From contig NZ_JAPMLN010000019.1 of assembly GCF_026410405.1 (NCBI RefSeq), positions 1 to 45,947 of the forward strand: a stretch of DNA of 45,947 nt, given 5' to 3'. The number at the start of each line of letters is the position of its first letter. Position 1 is the first letter of the stretch. The notes beneath the pieces were generated by a model. That model saw only the letters and a program-made list of their open reading frames with translations, had not been told where the DNA came from and made no database searches. A program made the position numbers and the translations under genes. Below are positions 1-9,215 of the stretch, piece by piece. This DNA is from Marinicella gelatinilytica. Its GTDB lineage: Bacteria; Pseudomonadota; Gammaproteobacteria; Xanthomonadales; Marinicellaceae.

Positions 1-484
1 TTTCAACCCACTTGCCTTTGTTGGCATTGGCTTTGATGTGGGTTGAGTCTGTGTATAAATGATGACCTTTGATCAGCCCTTTGCCCATCGCCTGGATGAC
101 AATCTCATCGAATATTTGTTGGTATACATCTGATTCATTAAAGCGACGACGACGATTTTGACTTAAGGTCGAAGCATCTGGAATTTTCTCAAGCAAACCA
201 AAACCTACAAACCAACGATAGGCTGTATTAACCTGAACTTCTTTGATGAGCTGGCGTTCTGAACGAATCCCAAAAATATAACCAATCAATAATAACTTAA
301 ACATCTTGGTTGGATCAAAGGCTGGACGGCCATTGTTGGAGCAATACAAATCAGCAACTAAATCATGGATAAAACTAAAATCAACGGATTGATCTATCTT
401 TCTGACTAAGTGGTCTTGAGGCACTAAATCCTCAAGGCTGACAAACTCATAGCTTGTTTGGATGGGGGGATGATTTTTTAGCAT
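1..484 (-). CDS. IS1182-family transposase, N-terminal part (runs off window)
   Basis: Reading the minus strand from an ATG at 484 gives an open frame to the window edge (161 codons). It begins MLKNHPPIQTSYEFVSLEDL and continues through VPQDHLVRKID, NNGRPAFDPTKMFKLLLIGY, FGIRSERQL, VNTAYRWFVGFGL, the STLSQNRRRRF segment and LYTDSTHIKANANK. This order is the DUF772 N-terminal region followed by the first catalytic Asp block (TDST) of IS1182-type DDE transposases. The rest of the catalytic domain lies outside the window, so I cannot tell whether the element is intact. It is convergent in position with nothing: it reads away from nrdJ on the same strand. Confidence 0.85.
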   Translation of the reverse strand, partial: MLKNHPPIQTSYEFVSLEDLVPQDHLVRKIDQSVDFSFIHDLVADLYCSNNGRPAFDPTKMFKLLLIGYIFGIRSERQLIKEVQVNTAYRWFVGFGLLEKIPDASTLSQNRRRRFNESDVYQQIFDEIVIQAMGKGLIKGHHLYTDSTHIKANANKGKWVE

Positions 485-495
485 ATTGCTATTAT

Positions 496-521
496 AAAAA
501 ATCCCCACGCAAAAGTGGGGA
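496..521 (-). terminator. Terminator hairpin at the IS end
   Basis: On the minus strand TCCCCAC pairs with GTGGGGA around a six-base loop (stem arms 502-508 and 515-521) and is followed by six T (501-496). It would stop nrdJ transcripts before the transposase, and it lies 12 bp upstream of the transposase ATG. Confidence 0.6.
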
Positions 522-537
522 CTTTGTCAGCAGTCTG

Positions 538-563
538 AGCACCCGACCATGGGTGCTTTTTTT
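538..563. terminator. Probable original nrdJ terminator, truncated on one side
   Basis: AGCACCC (538-544) and GGGTGCT (551-557) form a 7-bp stem with loop GACCAT, followed on the plus strand by a T run (558-563). On the minus strand, the direction of nrdJ, the stem is preceded by the A run but the expected T run is replaced by the putative IS tip. That arrangement suggests a formerly bidirectional terminator. Confidence 0.6.
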
Positions 564-583
564 AATAGGGACCTTAAATTAAT

Positions 584-3124
584 TTAGCCACACTTCGATG
601 AGCCACAACTTTTACAGGTTAAACAGCCTTCCTGATAAATAAGCTCTGTTGACTGACAGTTTTCACAAGTGCCTTTTTCAACCTCTGTACCATCCGCAAT
701 GTAACGTTTTAAGGCACGGGTCACGCCATTTTTCCAGGTGTTAATCGACTCACTGTCTAACTGCAGTGTGTTAATTAATTCCACCACTTTTTCAATCGGC
801 ATGCCGTGTCGCAAGGTACTGGAAATCAGTTTCGCATAATTCCAATACTCAGGATTAAATTTATGTGATAAACCCTCGATGGTGGTTTTGTAACCACGCT
901 TATTGGTGAATTGGAAATCATAGCGCGAACTGCCATCTTCTAATCGGCTTTTGATGATATGACCGGATTCAACGGTGCGCGGTAAGAAAATACCATCTTC
1001 ATCATCGGCCAGACCGGTAAAAATTTCATAGGGTTTGCCTTTAATGGTACCCACAAAAGCAATCCATTTTTCTTTGTTATTATGAAACCGCACCACTTCC
1101 GCATCCAATATTTTTGGTCGCTTGGTTGGGAACGGCACCAGCTCTTCTGGCTTATCCTCATTGGAAATTAATACCCCGGAGCGTGAACCGTCACGATAGA
1201 CAGTGACACCCTTACAACCGGCTTGCCAGGCTTCCATATACAATTCACCCACCAATTTCTCACTCACATCGTGGGGTAAATTAATGGTGACACTAATGCT
1301 GTGGTCAACCCATTTTTGCACGGCGCCTTGCATTTTAACTTTGCTCAGCCAGTCCACATCGTTAGAGGTGGCTTTATGATAAGGTGATTGTTTCACCAAA
1401 GCATTCATTTCTTTTTCTGAATAATTTTTATCGGTATCGTGTCCGTTCACTTCCATCCATTCTTTGAAGCGGTGATGAAATACAGTATATTCTTCCCAGG
1501 AATCGCCCACCTCATCAACAAAATCGACCCGCGCATCTTTGTCATTAGGGTTCACCTTACGACGGCGCTTATATACCGGTAAAAATACCGGCTCAATACC
1601 AGACGTGGTTTGGGTCATTAAACTGGTGGTACCGGTTGGCGCAATGGTTAATAAAGCGATATTACGCCGACCGTATTTAACCATGTCTTTGTATAGTGAT
1701 TCATCGGCTTTTTTAAGGCGTTTAATAAACGGATTATCTTTTTCACGCTCACTGTTATAGATACCAAATGCACCACGTTCTTTCGCCATGTAGACTGAAG
1801 CCCGGTACGTCTCCACAGCAATGGTTTTATGAATCTCTTCGGAAAAATCATTGCCTTCCTGGCTACCGTAACGAATACCTAAGGCGGCTAACATATCACC
1901 TTCAGCGGTTATACCAATACCGGTTCGACGACCTTCTTCTGCTTTTTTCTTAATATTAAGCCACAGATTTCGCTCAATATGTTTAACCTCTTCACTTTCC
2001 GGATCGGCATCAATTTTAGCCAGGATGGCGTCAATTTTTTCCAATTCCAAATCAATAATATCGTCCATCAAACGCTGTGCTTTGGCGACATGGTCAATGA
2101 ACAATTCTTGATCAAATTCAGCTTTATCAGTAAATGGATCATTGACATAAGAATATAAGTTAATGGCCAATAAACGACATGAATCATAAGGACATAACGG
2201 GATTTCGCCACAGGGATTGGTGGACACGGTTTTATAACCCAAATCCGCATAACAGTCGGGTACCGATTCACGGGTTATGGTGTCCCAGAACAAAATACCC
2301 GGTTCTGCTGATTGCCAGGCATTGTGAATGATTTTTTTCCACAGTTTACGGGCTTCAATGGTGTGGGTAAACTTTGGGTCTTCACTAAAAATCGGATATT
2401 TCTGTACGTAATTATCATTATCTTTAACTGCTTGCATAAAGCCATCATCAATACGCACTGAGACATTGGCTCCGGTGACTTTACCTTGCTCCATTTTGGC
2501 ATCAATAAAATCCTCAGCATCGGGGTGATTAATAGATACTGAGAGCATCAAAGCGCCGCGACGACCATCCTGAGCGACTTCTCGGGTAGAGTTTGAATAG
2601 CGCTCCATAAACGGTACAATTCCGGTTGACGTTAAGGCGGAGTTTTTAACGGCTGATCCGCGTGGACGAACATGTGATAAATCATGGCCAACACCACCAC
2701 GCCGCTTCATCAGCTGTACCTGTTCTTGGTCAATTTTCATAATTCCGCCGTATGAATCCGATTCACCGGGATTACCAATCACAAAACAGTTTGACAAGGA
2801 GGCAATTTGATAAGGATTGCCGATACCGGTCATGGGACCACCCTGCGGTACTAAGTATTTAAATCCCTTAATCAAATTAAAAATCTCTTGCTGCGACATA
2901 GGGTTGGGGTATTTTTTTTCTACCCGAGCAATCTCAGATGCTAAACGATGATGCATATCATCCGGTGTCTGCTCAAAAATATTGCCCTCAGAATCTTTAA
3001 GCGCATATTTATTGACCCACACCCGGGCTGCCAGGTCGTCACCTTTAAAGTAACTTAAAGCCGCCTGATAAGCCTGCTCCTGGGTAAATACTTGACCTTG
3101 TTTCTTAACTTCACTCATTTGCAT
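584..3124 (-). CDS. nrdJ: Adenosylcobalamin-dependent (class II) ribonucleoside-diphosphate reductase NrdJ
   Basis: Reduces ribonucleotides to deoxyribonucleotides using a B12-generated thiyl radical, independent of oxygen. The protein has the N-terminal ATP-cone-like and barrel entry region, ASLSNCFVIGNP, the SYGGIM segment, the active-site loop NPCGEIPL, TGTTSLMTQ and SGIEPVF motifs, and a C-terminal Cys-rich tail (CENC...CLTCKSCGSSKCG) that acts as zinc site and redox shuttle in this family. A longer frame opens at 3172, but a GGGGA Shine-Dalgarno at 3130-3134 sits 5 bp before ATG 3124 (MQMSEVKK), and the extra residues are a hydrophobic stretch with no counterpart in family members; ATG 3118 is a further option. 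Single gene, no NrdA/NrdB seen here. Confidence 0.93.
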   Translation of the reverse strand: MQMSEVKKQGQVFTQEQAYQAALSYFKGDDLAARVWVNKYALKDSEGNIFEQTPDDMHHRLASEIARVEKKYPNPMSQQEIFNLIKGFKYLVPQGGPMTGIGNPYQIASLSNCFVIGNPGESDSYGGIMKIDQEQVQLMKRRGGVGHDLSHVRPRGSAVKNSALTSTGIVPFMERYSNSTREVAQDGRRGALMLSVSINHPDAEDFIDAKMEQGKVTGANVSVRIDDGFMQAVKDNDNYVQKYPIFSEDPKFTHTIEARKLWKKIIHNAWQSAEPGILFWDTITRESVPDCYADLGYKTVSTNPCGEIPLCPYDSCRLLAINLYSYVNDPFTDKAEFDQELFIDHVAKAQRLMDDIIDLELEKIDAILAKIDADPESEEVKHIERNLWLNIKKKAEEGRRTGIGITAEGDMLAALGIRYGSQEGNDFSEEIHKTIAVETYRASVYMAKERGAFGIYNSEREKDNPFIKRLKKADESLYKDMVKYGRRNIALLTIAPTGTTSLMTQTTSGIEPVFLPVYKRRRKVNPNDKDARVDFVDEVGDSWEEYTVFHHRFKEWMEVNGHDTDKNYSEKEMNALVKQSPYHKATSNDVDWLSKVKMQGAVQKWVDHSISVTINLPHDVSEKLVGELYMEAWQAGCKGVTVYRDGSRSGVLISNEDKPEELVPFPTKRPKILDAEVVRFHNNKEKWIAFVGTIKGKPYEIFTGLADDEDGIFLPRTVESGHIIKSRLEDGSSRYDFQFTNKRGYKTTIEGLSHKFNPEYWNYAKLISSTLRHGMPIEKVVELINTLQLDSESINTWKNGVTRALKRYIADGTEVEKGTCENCQSTELIYQEGCLTCKSCGSSKCG

Positions 3125-3250
3125 AATTGTCCCCGTTAATATCCCGATAAAGAAAAATAATTTTCCACTCAATTATTTTTTTTACAAAATTTGTTAACCA
3201 TAAATGACTTTTTCTGTTTAGCTAATAAGCCAAGTAATTCAATAACTTAG

Positions 3251-3280
3251 ATTTTAAAGCTCATATTTTTTGTCTGTCAA
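3251..3280 (-). promoter_or_regulatory. Predicted nrdJ promoter
   Basis: Minus-strand TTGACA (3280-3275) and TAAAAT (3256-3251) are separated by 18 bp, about 125 bp before the nrdJ start. I see no cobalamin riboswitch core in the leader. A second -10-like TATAAT occurs upstream near 3287-3292 without a good -35. Confidence 0.45.
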
Positions 3281-3622
3281 AAATATCATTATATGGTTTA
3301 AAATCAATGACTTATAAGCAAATAAGTATATTTACCGAGCAGCCATTTGACGACAGGAAATATAGCATATTTTCAGTCTTTAAACGAGGGAGATTTATTC
3401 TTTTTGGTTAAGTTTTTGCTTTTTTTATTTTTAAAAATTAACAAAAATAATTAATTTAGATTTTTGCATTATCATAATTCCGCGAGAAAACCAACCGCAG
3501 CAACTCTGAAATTACCCACATTTGCCATTAACATGGCGCGAACTCAAGCAAAACCTTAAAATAACAATTTGCACAAATAATGACTATTTAATAACAATTT
3601 TGCCGGAAACAGCTTGGATAGG
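3281..3622. other. AT-rich divergent intergenic region
   Basis: Spacer between divergent nrdJ and sucA. It is strongly AT-rich with many T and A tracts. No ORF, RNA gene or clear repeat is visible. It probably carries upstream regulatory sites for both genes, but I cannot assign any. Confidence 0.4.
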
Positions 3623-3651
3623 TTTTTACCCACGGTTAACTCAGGTATAAT
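3623..3651 (+). promoter_or_regulatory. Predicted sucA promoter
   Basis: A perfect TATAAT at 3646-3651 is followed 33 bp later by the sucA start codon. The -35 position (TTTTTA, 3623-3628, 17-bp spacer) is weak, which fits an activator-dependent or growth-regulated promoter. Confidence 0.4.
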
Positions 3652-3684
3652 ACCAGCTTTAATTTTTTTGATGAGAGCGTTCCC

Positions 3685-6510
3685 TTGGCGAGCTGGATTA
3701 AAGAAAAACAACAAAGCGCACCATTTTTTGGTGCCAATTCAAGTTGGTTAGAGCAATATTACGATCTTTATTTACAAGATCCCGATGCCGTCTCAACTGA
3801 GTTACAACAGCTATTCAAACAGTTTGATGGCGACCAACCTGATATCAGACACCAACCCATCATTGAGCAGTTTTTAGCTGCCGGACAATTACCTCCCGGT
3901 GGTGGCTTGAGCGGTGATGCCGATCATGCCATGAAACAAGCGGCGGTGTTACGACTGATTAACTCTTACCGCCTACGGGGCCACCAAAAAGCTGACTTAG
4001 ATCCCATTAATTATTCCAATCGTCCGGCGACACCTGATTTAGAGCTGGGCTTCCACGGTCTCAGTGAAGCTGATTTAAATACGCGCTTTAACACCGGTTC
4101 AATGGTTACCACTGAACCGGAAATGACTTTGGCTGACATTATTAAAACCTTAGAACAGGTTTATTGCGGTCACATCGGCATAGAATATATGCACATCACA
4201 GACATAGAAAAACGTCAGTGGTTACAACAACGATTAGAAAAACCCGCTGGTCAATTTGGATTTGACGCTGAAGCCAAGAAAAAAATGCTGGTAAAACTCA
4301 CGCAAGCCGAAGGCATTGAACGTTATTTACATACCAAATATGTCGGTCAAAAACGTTTTTCTTTGGAAGGTGGTGACACCTTAATACCACAGATGGCTTT
4401 TTTGATTGATCATTTAGGCGAACAAAAAGTCAAAGAAATTGTGTTTGGTATGGCTCATCGCGGTCGTCTGAACATGCTGGTCAATATTTTGGGCAAATCA
4501 CCGCGTGATTTATTTGAAGAGTTTGAAGGCAATGACGAGTCATTGGATAATGTTAATTCCGGCGATGTAAAATACCACAAAGGCTATTCCTCGGATGTAC
4601 CCGGCGCCCATGGCTCAGTGCATTTAGCCATGGCTTTTAATCCATCGCATTTAGAAATCATAAACCCGGTGGTTATTGGTTCTACCCGTGCCCGCCAAGT
4701 GCGTCGTGATGATAAAGACAAGAATCAAGTGGTACCGGTGTTAATCCATGGTGATGCTTCTTTCGAAGGGCAAGGCGTGGTTATGGAATTATTCAATATG
4801 GCCATGGTGGAAGGCTTTGATGTTGGCGGCACCATTCATGTGGTGATCAACAATCAAATAGGTTTCACCACCACCCATGCATTGGATAAAAAAGGCGGCT
4901 TATACTGCACCGAAATTGCGAAGATGGTGCAAGCCCCGATTTTTCACGTCAATGGCGATGACCCCGAAGCGGTGGTTTTTGCCACCCAAATTGCGGCTGA
5001 TTTCCGTCAACGGTTTGACATTGACGTGGTGATTGATTTGGTCTGTTACCGTAAACATGGGCATAATGAAGCCGATGAACCGTCCGCCACACAACCCAAA
5101 ATGTATAAAATCATCAAATCACATCCGTCGCCGCGTGAAATCTATGCCAAAAAGCTGGTTAAAGATAACATCATTAAAGAAGCAGACGCCAGTCAACTGG
5201 TGGATCAATACCGCGATGATTTAGATGCCGGCAATAACATTGTGGTTTTCTCAGACGATAATAATGACGAATTTGCAGTTGATTGGACACCCCATTTGGA
5301 TGGCGACCTGCGTGAACAAGTGGACACCACCATCAGTGCCGAACAATTCGATCGATACGCAAAAATCATAACAGACTTGCCCGACGATATTAAGCCGCAT
5401 CCACGGGTTAAAAATATAAATGACAACCGCATCAAAATGCGTCAAGGCGAATTGCCCATGGATTGGGGTTTTGCCGAAACCATGGCCTATGCCAGTATTT
5501 TAGATGACGGTTATCAAATCCGACTAGATGGTCAAGATTCCCAACGTGGCACGTTTTTCCACCGCCATGCGGTTATTCATACCAGTGACTCAGCCCGTAA
5601 CTATACACCGCTGGAACAATTAGAAACGGACAACAACAAGGTTGATATTATCAACTCAGTCTTGTCTGAGTTAGCAGTGGTTGGTTTTGAATATGGTTAT
5701 GCCACTGCCGAACCCAATGCTTTGGTGATCTGGGAGGCGCAGTTTGGTGATTTCGTCAATGGCGCTCAAGTGGTGATTGATCAGTTTATTTCATCCGGTG
5801 AAGCCAAATGGGGTCGCTTAAGTGGTTTGGTGATGTTTTTGCCCCATGGTTTTGAGGGTCAAGGACCGGAACACTCTTCAGCGCGTTTAGAACGCTTTTT
5901 ACAGCTATGCGCGGTTAATAACATGCAAGTTTGTGTACCTTCTACACCGGCGCAAACATTTCATATGATACGTCGGCAAATGTTGCGCAAAGCCCGCAAA
6001 CCGCTCATTGTGATGACACCTAAAAGCCTGCTCCGTCATAAACTGGCAGTGTCTGGCAAAGAGCAACTTACTGACGGTGGATTCCAGACTGTCATTCCAG
6101 ACCGTCAAGTAACCAATAAAGACGTCAACCGTGTGATTTTATGCGCCGGTAAGGTTTATTATGACTTAATTGAGGCCATTTCAGAGGACGATATTAAGAA
6201 CGTGGCTGTTGTACGTATTGAGCAATTGTATCCATTCCCACGACCTGAATTAACCGCTGAACTTGATAAATTCACCAATGCCAAAGAAGTTATCTGGTGC
6301 CAAGAAGAACCCATTAACCAGGGGGCATGGTTTCAAATCAGGCACCACTTACAACATTGTGTAGACAATCGTTTCCCCTTATATTATGCCGGCCGTAAAG
6401 GCTCGCCATCACCGGCCGTCGGCTCTTATAAGGTTCACGTAAAAGAACAACAACAATTAATTAAAGATGCCATTCATGGAAAACATGGATCGGCCATAGA
6501 CTCGGAGTAA
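3685..6510 (+). CDS. sucA: 2-oxoglutarate dehydrogenase E1 component SucA
   Basis: Thiamine-diphosphate E1 of the 2-oxoglutarate dehydrogenase complex: decarboxylates 2-oxoglutarate and reductively succinylates the lipoyl group of SucB. 941 aa, the usual length. Family hallmarks: N-terminal GANSSWLEQYYDLYLQDP, YRLRGHQKADLDP, FGMAHRGRLNMLVN, GDASFEGQGVV, NNQIGFTTTH, DVVIDLVCYRKHGHNEADEP, GFEGQGPEHSSARLERFL and C-terminal RKGSPSPAVG. The start is TTG at 3685: no in-frame ATG lies just upstream (the ATG at 3671 is out of frame), and GAGAG at 3673-3677 gives a 7-bp spacer. First gene of sucA-sucB-lpd; 6 bp separate it from sucB. Confidence 0.97.
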   Translation: MASWIKEKQQSAPFFGANSSWLEQYYDLYLQDPDAVSTELQQLFKQFDGDQPDIRHQPIIEQFLAAGQLPPGGGLSGDADHAMKQAAVLRLINSYRLRGHQKADLDPINYSNRPATPDLELGFHGLSEADLNTRFNTGSMVTTEPEMTLADIIKTLEQVYCGHIGIEYMHITDIEKRQWLQQRLEKPAGQFGFDAEAKKKMLVKLTQAEGIERYLHTKYVGQKRFSLEGGDTLIPQMAFLIDHLGEQKVKEIVFGMAHRGRLNMLVNILGKSPRDLFEEFEGNDESLDNVNSGDVKYHKGYSSDVPGAHGSVHLAMAFNPSHLEIINPVVIGSTRARQVRRDDKDKNQVVPVLIHGDASFEGQGVVMELFNMAMVEGFDVGGTIHVVINNQIGFTTTHALDKKGGLYCTEIAKMVQAPIFHVNGDDPEAVVFATQIAADFRQRFDIDVVIDLVCYRKHGHNEADEPSATQPKMYKIIKSHPSPREIYAKKLVKDNIIKEADASQLVDQYRDDLDAGNNIVVFSDDNNDEFAVDWTPHLDGDLREQVDTTISAEQFDRYAKIITDLPDDIKPHPRVKNINDNRIKMRQGELPMDWGFAETMAYASILDDGYQIRLDGQDSQRGTFFHRHAVIHTSDSARNYTPLEQLETDNNKVDIINSVLSELAVVGFEYGYATAEPNALVIWEAQFGDFVNGAQVVIDQFISSGEAKWGRLSGLVMFLPHGFEGQGPEHSSARLERFLQLCAVNNMQVCVPSTPAQTFHMIRRQMLRKARKPLIVMTPKSLLRHKLAVSGKEQLTDGGFQTVIPDRQVTNKDVNRVILCAGKVYYDLIEAISEDDIKNVAVVRIEQLYPFPRPELTAELDKFTNAKEVIWCQEEPINQGAWFQIRHHLQHCVDNRFPLYYAGRKGSPSPAVGSYKVHVKEQQQLIKDAIHGKHGSAIDSE

Positions 6511-6516
6511 TAAGAT

Positions 6517-7692
6517 ATGAGCATCGATGTAAAAGTACCGGTTTTACCGGAATCAGTGAGTGACGCCACCGTTGCAACTTGGCACAAAAAACCAGGTGAT
6601 ACCGTTCGACGAGATGAAAACTTAGTCGATTTGGAAACCGACAAAGTGGTTCTTGAAGTACCCTCACCCGTTGATGGTGTTTTAGAGTCTATTAACGCTG
6701 AACCTGGCGATGTGGTAGAAGCCAATGACGTGTTAGCCGTGGTTAAAGAAGGTGCAGTTAATGAAGCCAAAGAAGACAAACCGGCTGACGACTCTGAACA
6801 AGAACAACCTAAAGAACAACCGGCCAAAAAAGCAGAAGCCAAACAAACTGCGGAATCCAAAATCGACACCGGATCAGCAGGACCGGCTGCCCGTAAAATG
6901 ATGAAAGAAGAAAACATCGATGCCTCTCAAGTAGAGGGTTCCGGTCGGGGTGGACGTATTACTAAACCGGATGTCCAGAACGTCGCCAACACCCCTATGG
7001 AAGAACGGGTACCCATGAGTCGCTTACGATCAACCATTGCCGATCGCATGGTTGAAGCGCAGTCCACCGCCGCCATGTTAACGTCATTTAATGAAGTTGA
7101 TTTACAAGCCGTCATGGATATCCGTAAAAAATACAAAGATCAATTCCAGAAAAAACATGGCATTAAACTGGGTCTGATGTCGTTTTTTGTGAAAGCGGCC
7201 ACTGAGGCCTTAAAACAATTCCCGATTATCAATGCTTCTTTGGAAGACAAAGACATCGTTTATCATCGCCAACAAAATATCGGTATTGCAGTCGCCACTG
7301 AACGTGGCCTGGTGGTTCCGGTATTAAGAAATACCGCGGCCATGGGCTTAGCAGACATTGATGGTGCCATCCGTGATTATGCTGAAAAAGCCAATAGTGG
7401 TAAGTTAGGCATGGAAGATTTACAAGGCGGCACGTTTACCATTACCAACGGCGGTACTTTTGGTTCATTGATGTCAACACCAATCTTAAATATGCCGCAA
7501 AGCGCCATTTTAGGCATGCACACCATTAAAGAACGACCGGTGGTGGTCGAAGGTGAGATTGTGGTGCGACCGATGATGTACTTAGCATTGACTTATGATC
7601 ACCGTATTATTGACGGTAAAGATGCGGTTCTGTTCTTGGTTGCTATAAAAGACATGTTGGAAGATCCAGCGAGAATACTCTTAAACCTATAA
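6517..7692 (+). CDS. sucB: Dihydrolipoyl succinyltransferase SucB (E2)
   Basis: Core E2 of the 2-oxoglutarate dehydrogenase complex, transferring succinyl from the lipoyl arm to CoA. Domain order: N-terminal lipoyl domain (residues about 1-77) with the lipoylated Lys in [11 protein letters not shown]; an Ala/Glu/Lys/Gln-rich linker (about 85-125); the E3-binding domain ([14 protein letters not shown]...[11 protein letters not shown], about 128-160); and the C-terminal catalytic domain with [13 protein letters not shown] near residue 365, containing the catalytic His and Asp. 391 aa, normal length, one lipoyl domain. Closely spaced between sucA and lpd, consistent with one transcript. Confidence 0.97.
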   Translation: MSIDVKVPVLPESVSDATVATWHKKPGDTVRRDENLVDLETDKVVLEVPSPVDGVLESINAEPGDVVEANDVLAVVKEGAVNEAKEDKPADDSEQEQPKEQPAKKAEAKQTAESKIDTGSAGPAARKMMKEENIDASQVEGSGRGGRITKPDVQNVANTPMEERVPMSRLRSTIADRMVEAQSTAAMLTSFNEVDLQAVMDIRKKYKDQFQKKHGIKLGLMSFFVKAATEALKQFPIINASLEDKDIVYHRQQNIGIAVATERGLVVPVLRNTAAMGLADIDGAIRDYAEKANSGKLGMEDLQGGTFTITNGGTFGSLMSTPILNMPQSAILGMHTIKERPVVVEGEIVVRPMMYLALTYDHRIIDGKDAVLFLVAIKDMLEDPARILLNL

Positions 7693-7721
7693 GCCAATAA
7701 ATTGACAAGGAGACAATAATT

Positions 7722-9143
7722 ATGAGTGATCAATATGATGTGGTTGTTATTGGCGGTGGTCCTGCCGGTTATGTGGCCGCCATTCGTGCCGCCCAGGGCG
7801 GTTTAAAAACCTTATGTATCGACCGTTTTAAAACCAAAGACGATGAATATGCCTTAGGCGGCACCTGTTTAAATGTCGGCTGCATTCCTTCCAAGGCCCT
7901 GCTCGACTCATCCAAACATTATGAACAAATGACCGGTCACTATGACGTTCACGGCATTTCTTTTAAAGATGCGGCCATCGATATTGGCACCATGATTGGC
8001 CGTAAAGATAAAATTGTGAAACAGTTAACCGGTGGCATTAAACAGTTGTTCAAAGCCAATAAGGTTAATTACATCGCCGGCAGTGGTCGCCTATTAAAAG
8101 ACCGCCAAGTTGAAATCACCACCGATGAGGGTAAACAACAAGTCAGCGGCAAACACATTATCCTGGCCTCTGGTTCGGTACCGGTCTCCATTCCCAATGT
8201 GGAAGTGGACAATAAATACATCTTAGATAACACCGGTGGCCTCAATATAAATGAGGTTCCCAAAAAGTTTGGGGTTATTGGTGCCGGAGTTATTGGTCTT
8301 GAGATGGGCAGTGTCTGGCGCAGAGTTGGCGCTGAGGTCACCATTTTTGAAGCCATGGACACCTTTTTAGGTGCCTGCGATCAAGCCATTGCTAAAGTTG
8401 CAGCCCGTGAATTTAAAAAGCAAGGACTTGATATTCACTTATCGACCTTTGTTAAATCCGCCGAAGTGAAAAATAACCAAGTTGAAGTGATCTATGAAAA
8501 AGGCGGTGAAAAACACACCGAAACTTTTGATAAATTACTGGTTGCTGTTGGTCGAAAAGCTGAAACTGAAGGCTTATTGAGTGATGATTGTGGTGTGAAA
8601 TTAACCGATCGCGGTCAAATCGATGTTAATGATGAATGTCAGACCAATGTTGATAATGTCTGGGCCGTAGGTGATGCCGTACGAGGCCCGATGTTGGCCC
8701 ACAAAAGTTCAGAAGAAGGTTCTGCCGTGGTGGAACGTATCTTAGGAGAACATGGTCATGTTGATTTTAATACCATTCCTTGGGTTATTTACACTGAGCC
8801 GGAAATTGCCTGGGTCGGTCAAACCGAAGAGCAATTAAAAGAAGCCGGAATTGAGTACAAGGTCGGCACCTTTCCTTTTGCCGCCAATGGCCGCGCTTTG
8901 GCCATGAATGAACCCACCGGTATGGTTAAGTTACTGGCAGATAAAGAAACCGATGAACTGTTGGGCGCACATATTTTTGGTGCTGCCGCTTCTGAGTTGA
9001 TTGCCGAATGCGTAGTCACCATGGAATTTAAAGGTTGTTCTGAAGATTTGGCACGTATTGTTCATGCCCACCCGACTTTATCTGAAGCGGTGTTTGAAGC
9101 TGCCATGAGTGTTGATAAACGCGCTGTACATAAAGCCAATTAA
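7722..9143 (+). CDS. lpdA: Dihydrolipoyl dehydrogenase (E3)
   Basis: FAD/NAD flavoprotein that reoxidises dihydrolipoamide for the 2-oxoglutarate (and possibly pyruvate) dehydrogenase complex. Visible: N-terminal FAD-binding VVIGGGPAGYVAA, redox disulfide GGTCLNVGCIPSKALL, NAD-binding GVIGAGVIGLEMGSVW, second FAD contact VWAVGDAVRGPMLAHK, and the C-terminal dimer-interface HAHPTLSEA with the active-site His/Glu. 473 aa. An AAGGAGA Shine-Dalgarno lies just before the start, and an intrinsic terminator follows the stop. Confidence 0.97.
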   Translation: MSDQYDVVVIGGGPAGYVAAIRAAQGGLKTLCIDRFKTKDDEYALGGTCLNVGCIPSKALLDSSKHYEQMTGHYDVHGISFKDAAIDIGTMIGRKDKIVKQLTGGIKQLFKANKVNYIAGSGRLLKDRQVEITTDEGKQQVSGKHIILASGSVPVSIPNVEVDNKYILDNTGGLNINEVPKKFGVIGAGVIGLEMGSVWRRVGAEVTIFEAMDTFLGACDQAIAKVAAREFKKQGLDIHLSTFVKSAEVKNNQVEVIYEKGGEKHTETFDKLLVAVGRKAETEGLLSDDCGVKLTDRGQIDVNDECQTNVDNVWAVGDAVRGPMLAHKSSEEGSAVVERILGEHGHVDFNTIPWVIYTEPEIAWVGQTEEQLKEAGIEYKVGTFPFAANGRALAMNEPTGMVKLLADKETDELLGAHIFGAAASELIAECVVTMEFKGCSEDLARIVHAHPTLSEAVFEAAMSVDKRAVHKAN

Positions 9144-9165
9144 TTAGCCGTTTTATATGGACACT

Positions 9166-9196
9166 AAAAAGGCCGGTTTGAAAACCGGCCTTTTTT
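9166..9196. terminator. Bidirectional terminator between lpd and the CsgG-like gene
   Basis: AAAAAGGCCGGTTT and AACCGGCCTTTTTT form a long GC-rich stem flanked by A and T runs. It can end the sucAB-lpd transcript on the plus strand and the convergent CsgG-family transcript on the minus strand. Confidence 0.9.
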
Positions 9197-9215
9197 ATTG
9201 CTTAACTTAAGTCCA

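Larger units (their letters stand above)
1..537 (-). mobile_element. IS1182-type insertion sequence, one end
   Basis: This contains the transposase start and about 50 bp of its upstream end. The IS tip is placed near 521-537 (minus strand reads CAGACTGCTGACAAAGTCC), immediately beside the hairpin at 538-557. The other IS end is outside the window, so the terminal repeat cannot be confirmed and the boundary is inferred. Confidence 0.55.

Noticed and set aside
3125-3250. Possible cobalamin riboswitch before nrdJ
   Set aside because: No B12-box-like conserved core is visible in the roughly 125-base leader.
6474-6917. 147-codon minus-strand frame opposite sucB
   Set aside because: A shadow of the lipoyl-domain and linker coding region, with Ser/Ala-biased composition from the antisense strand.
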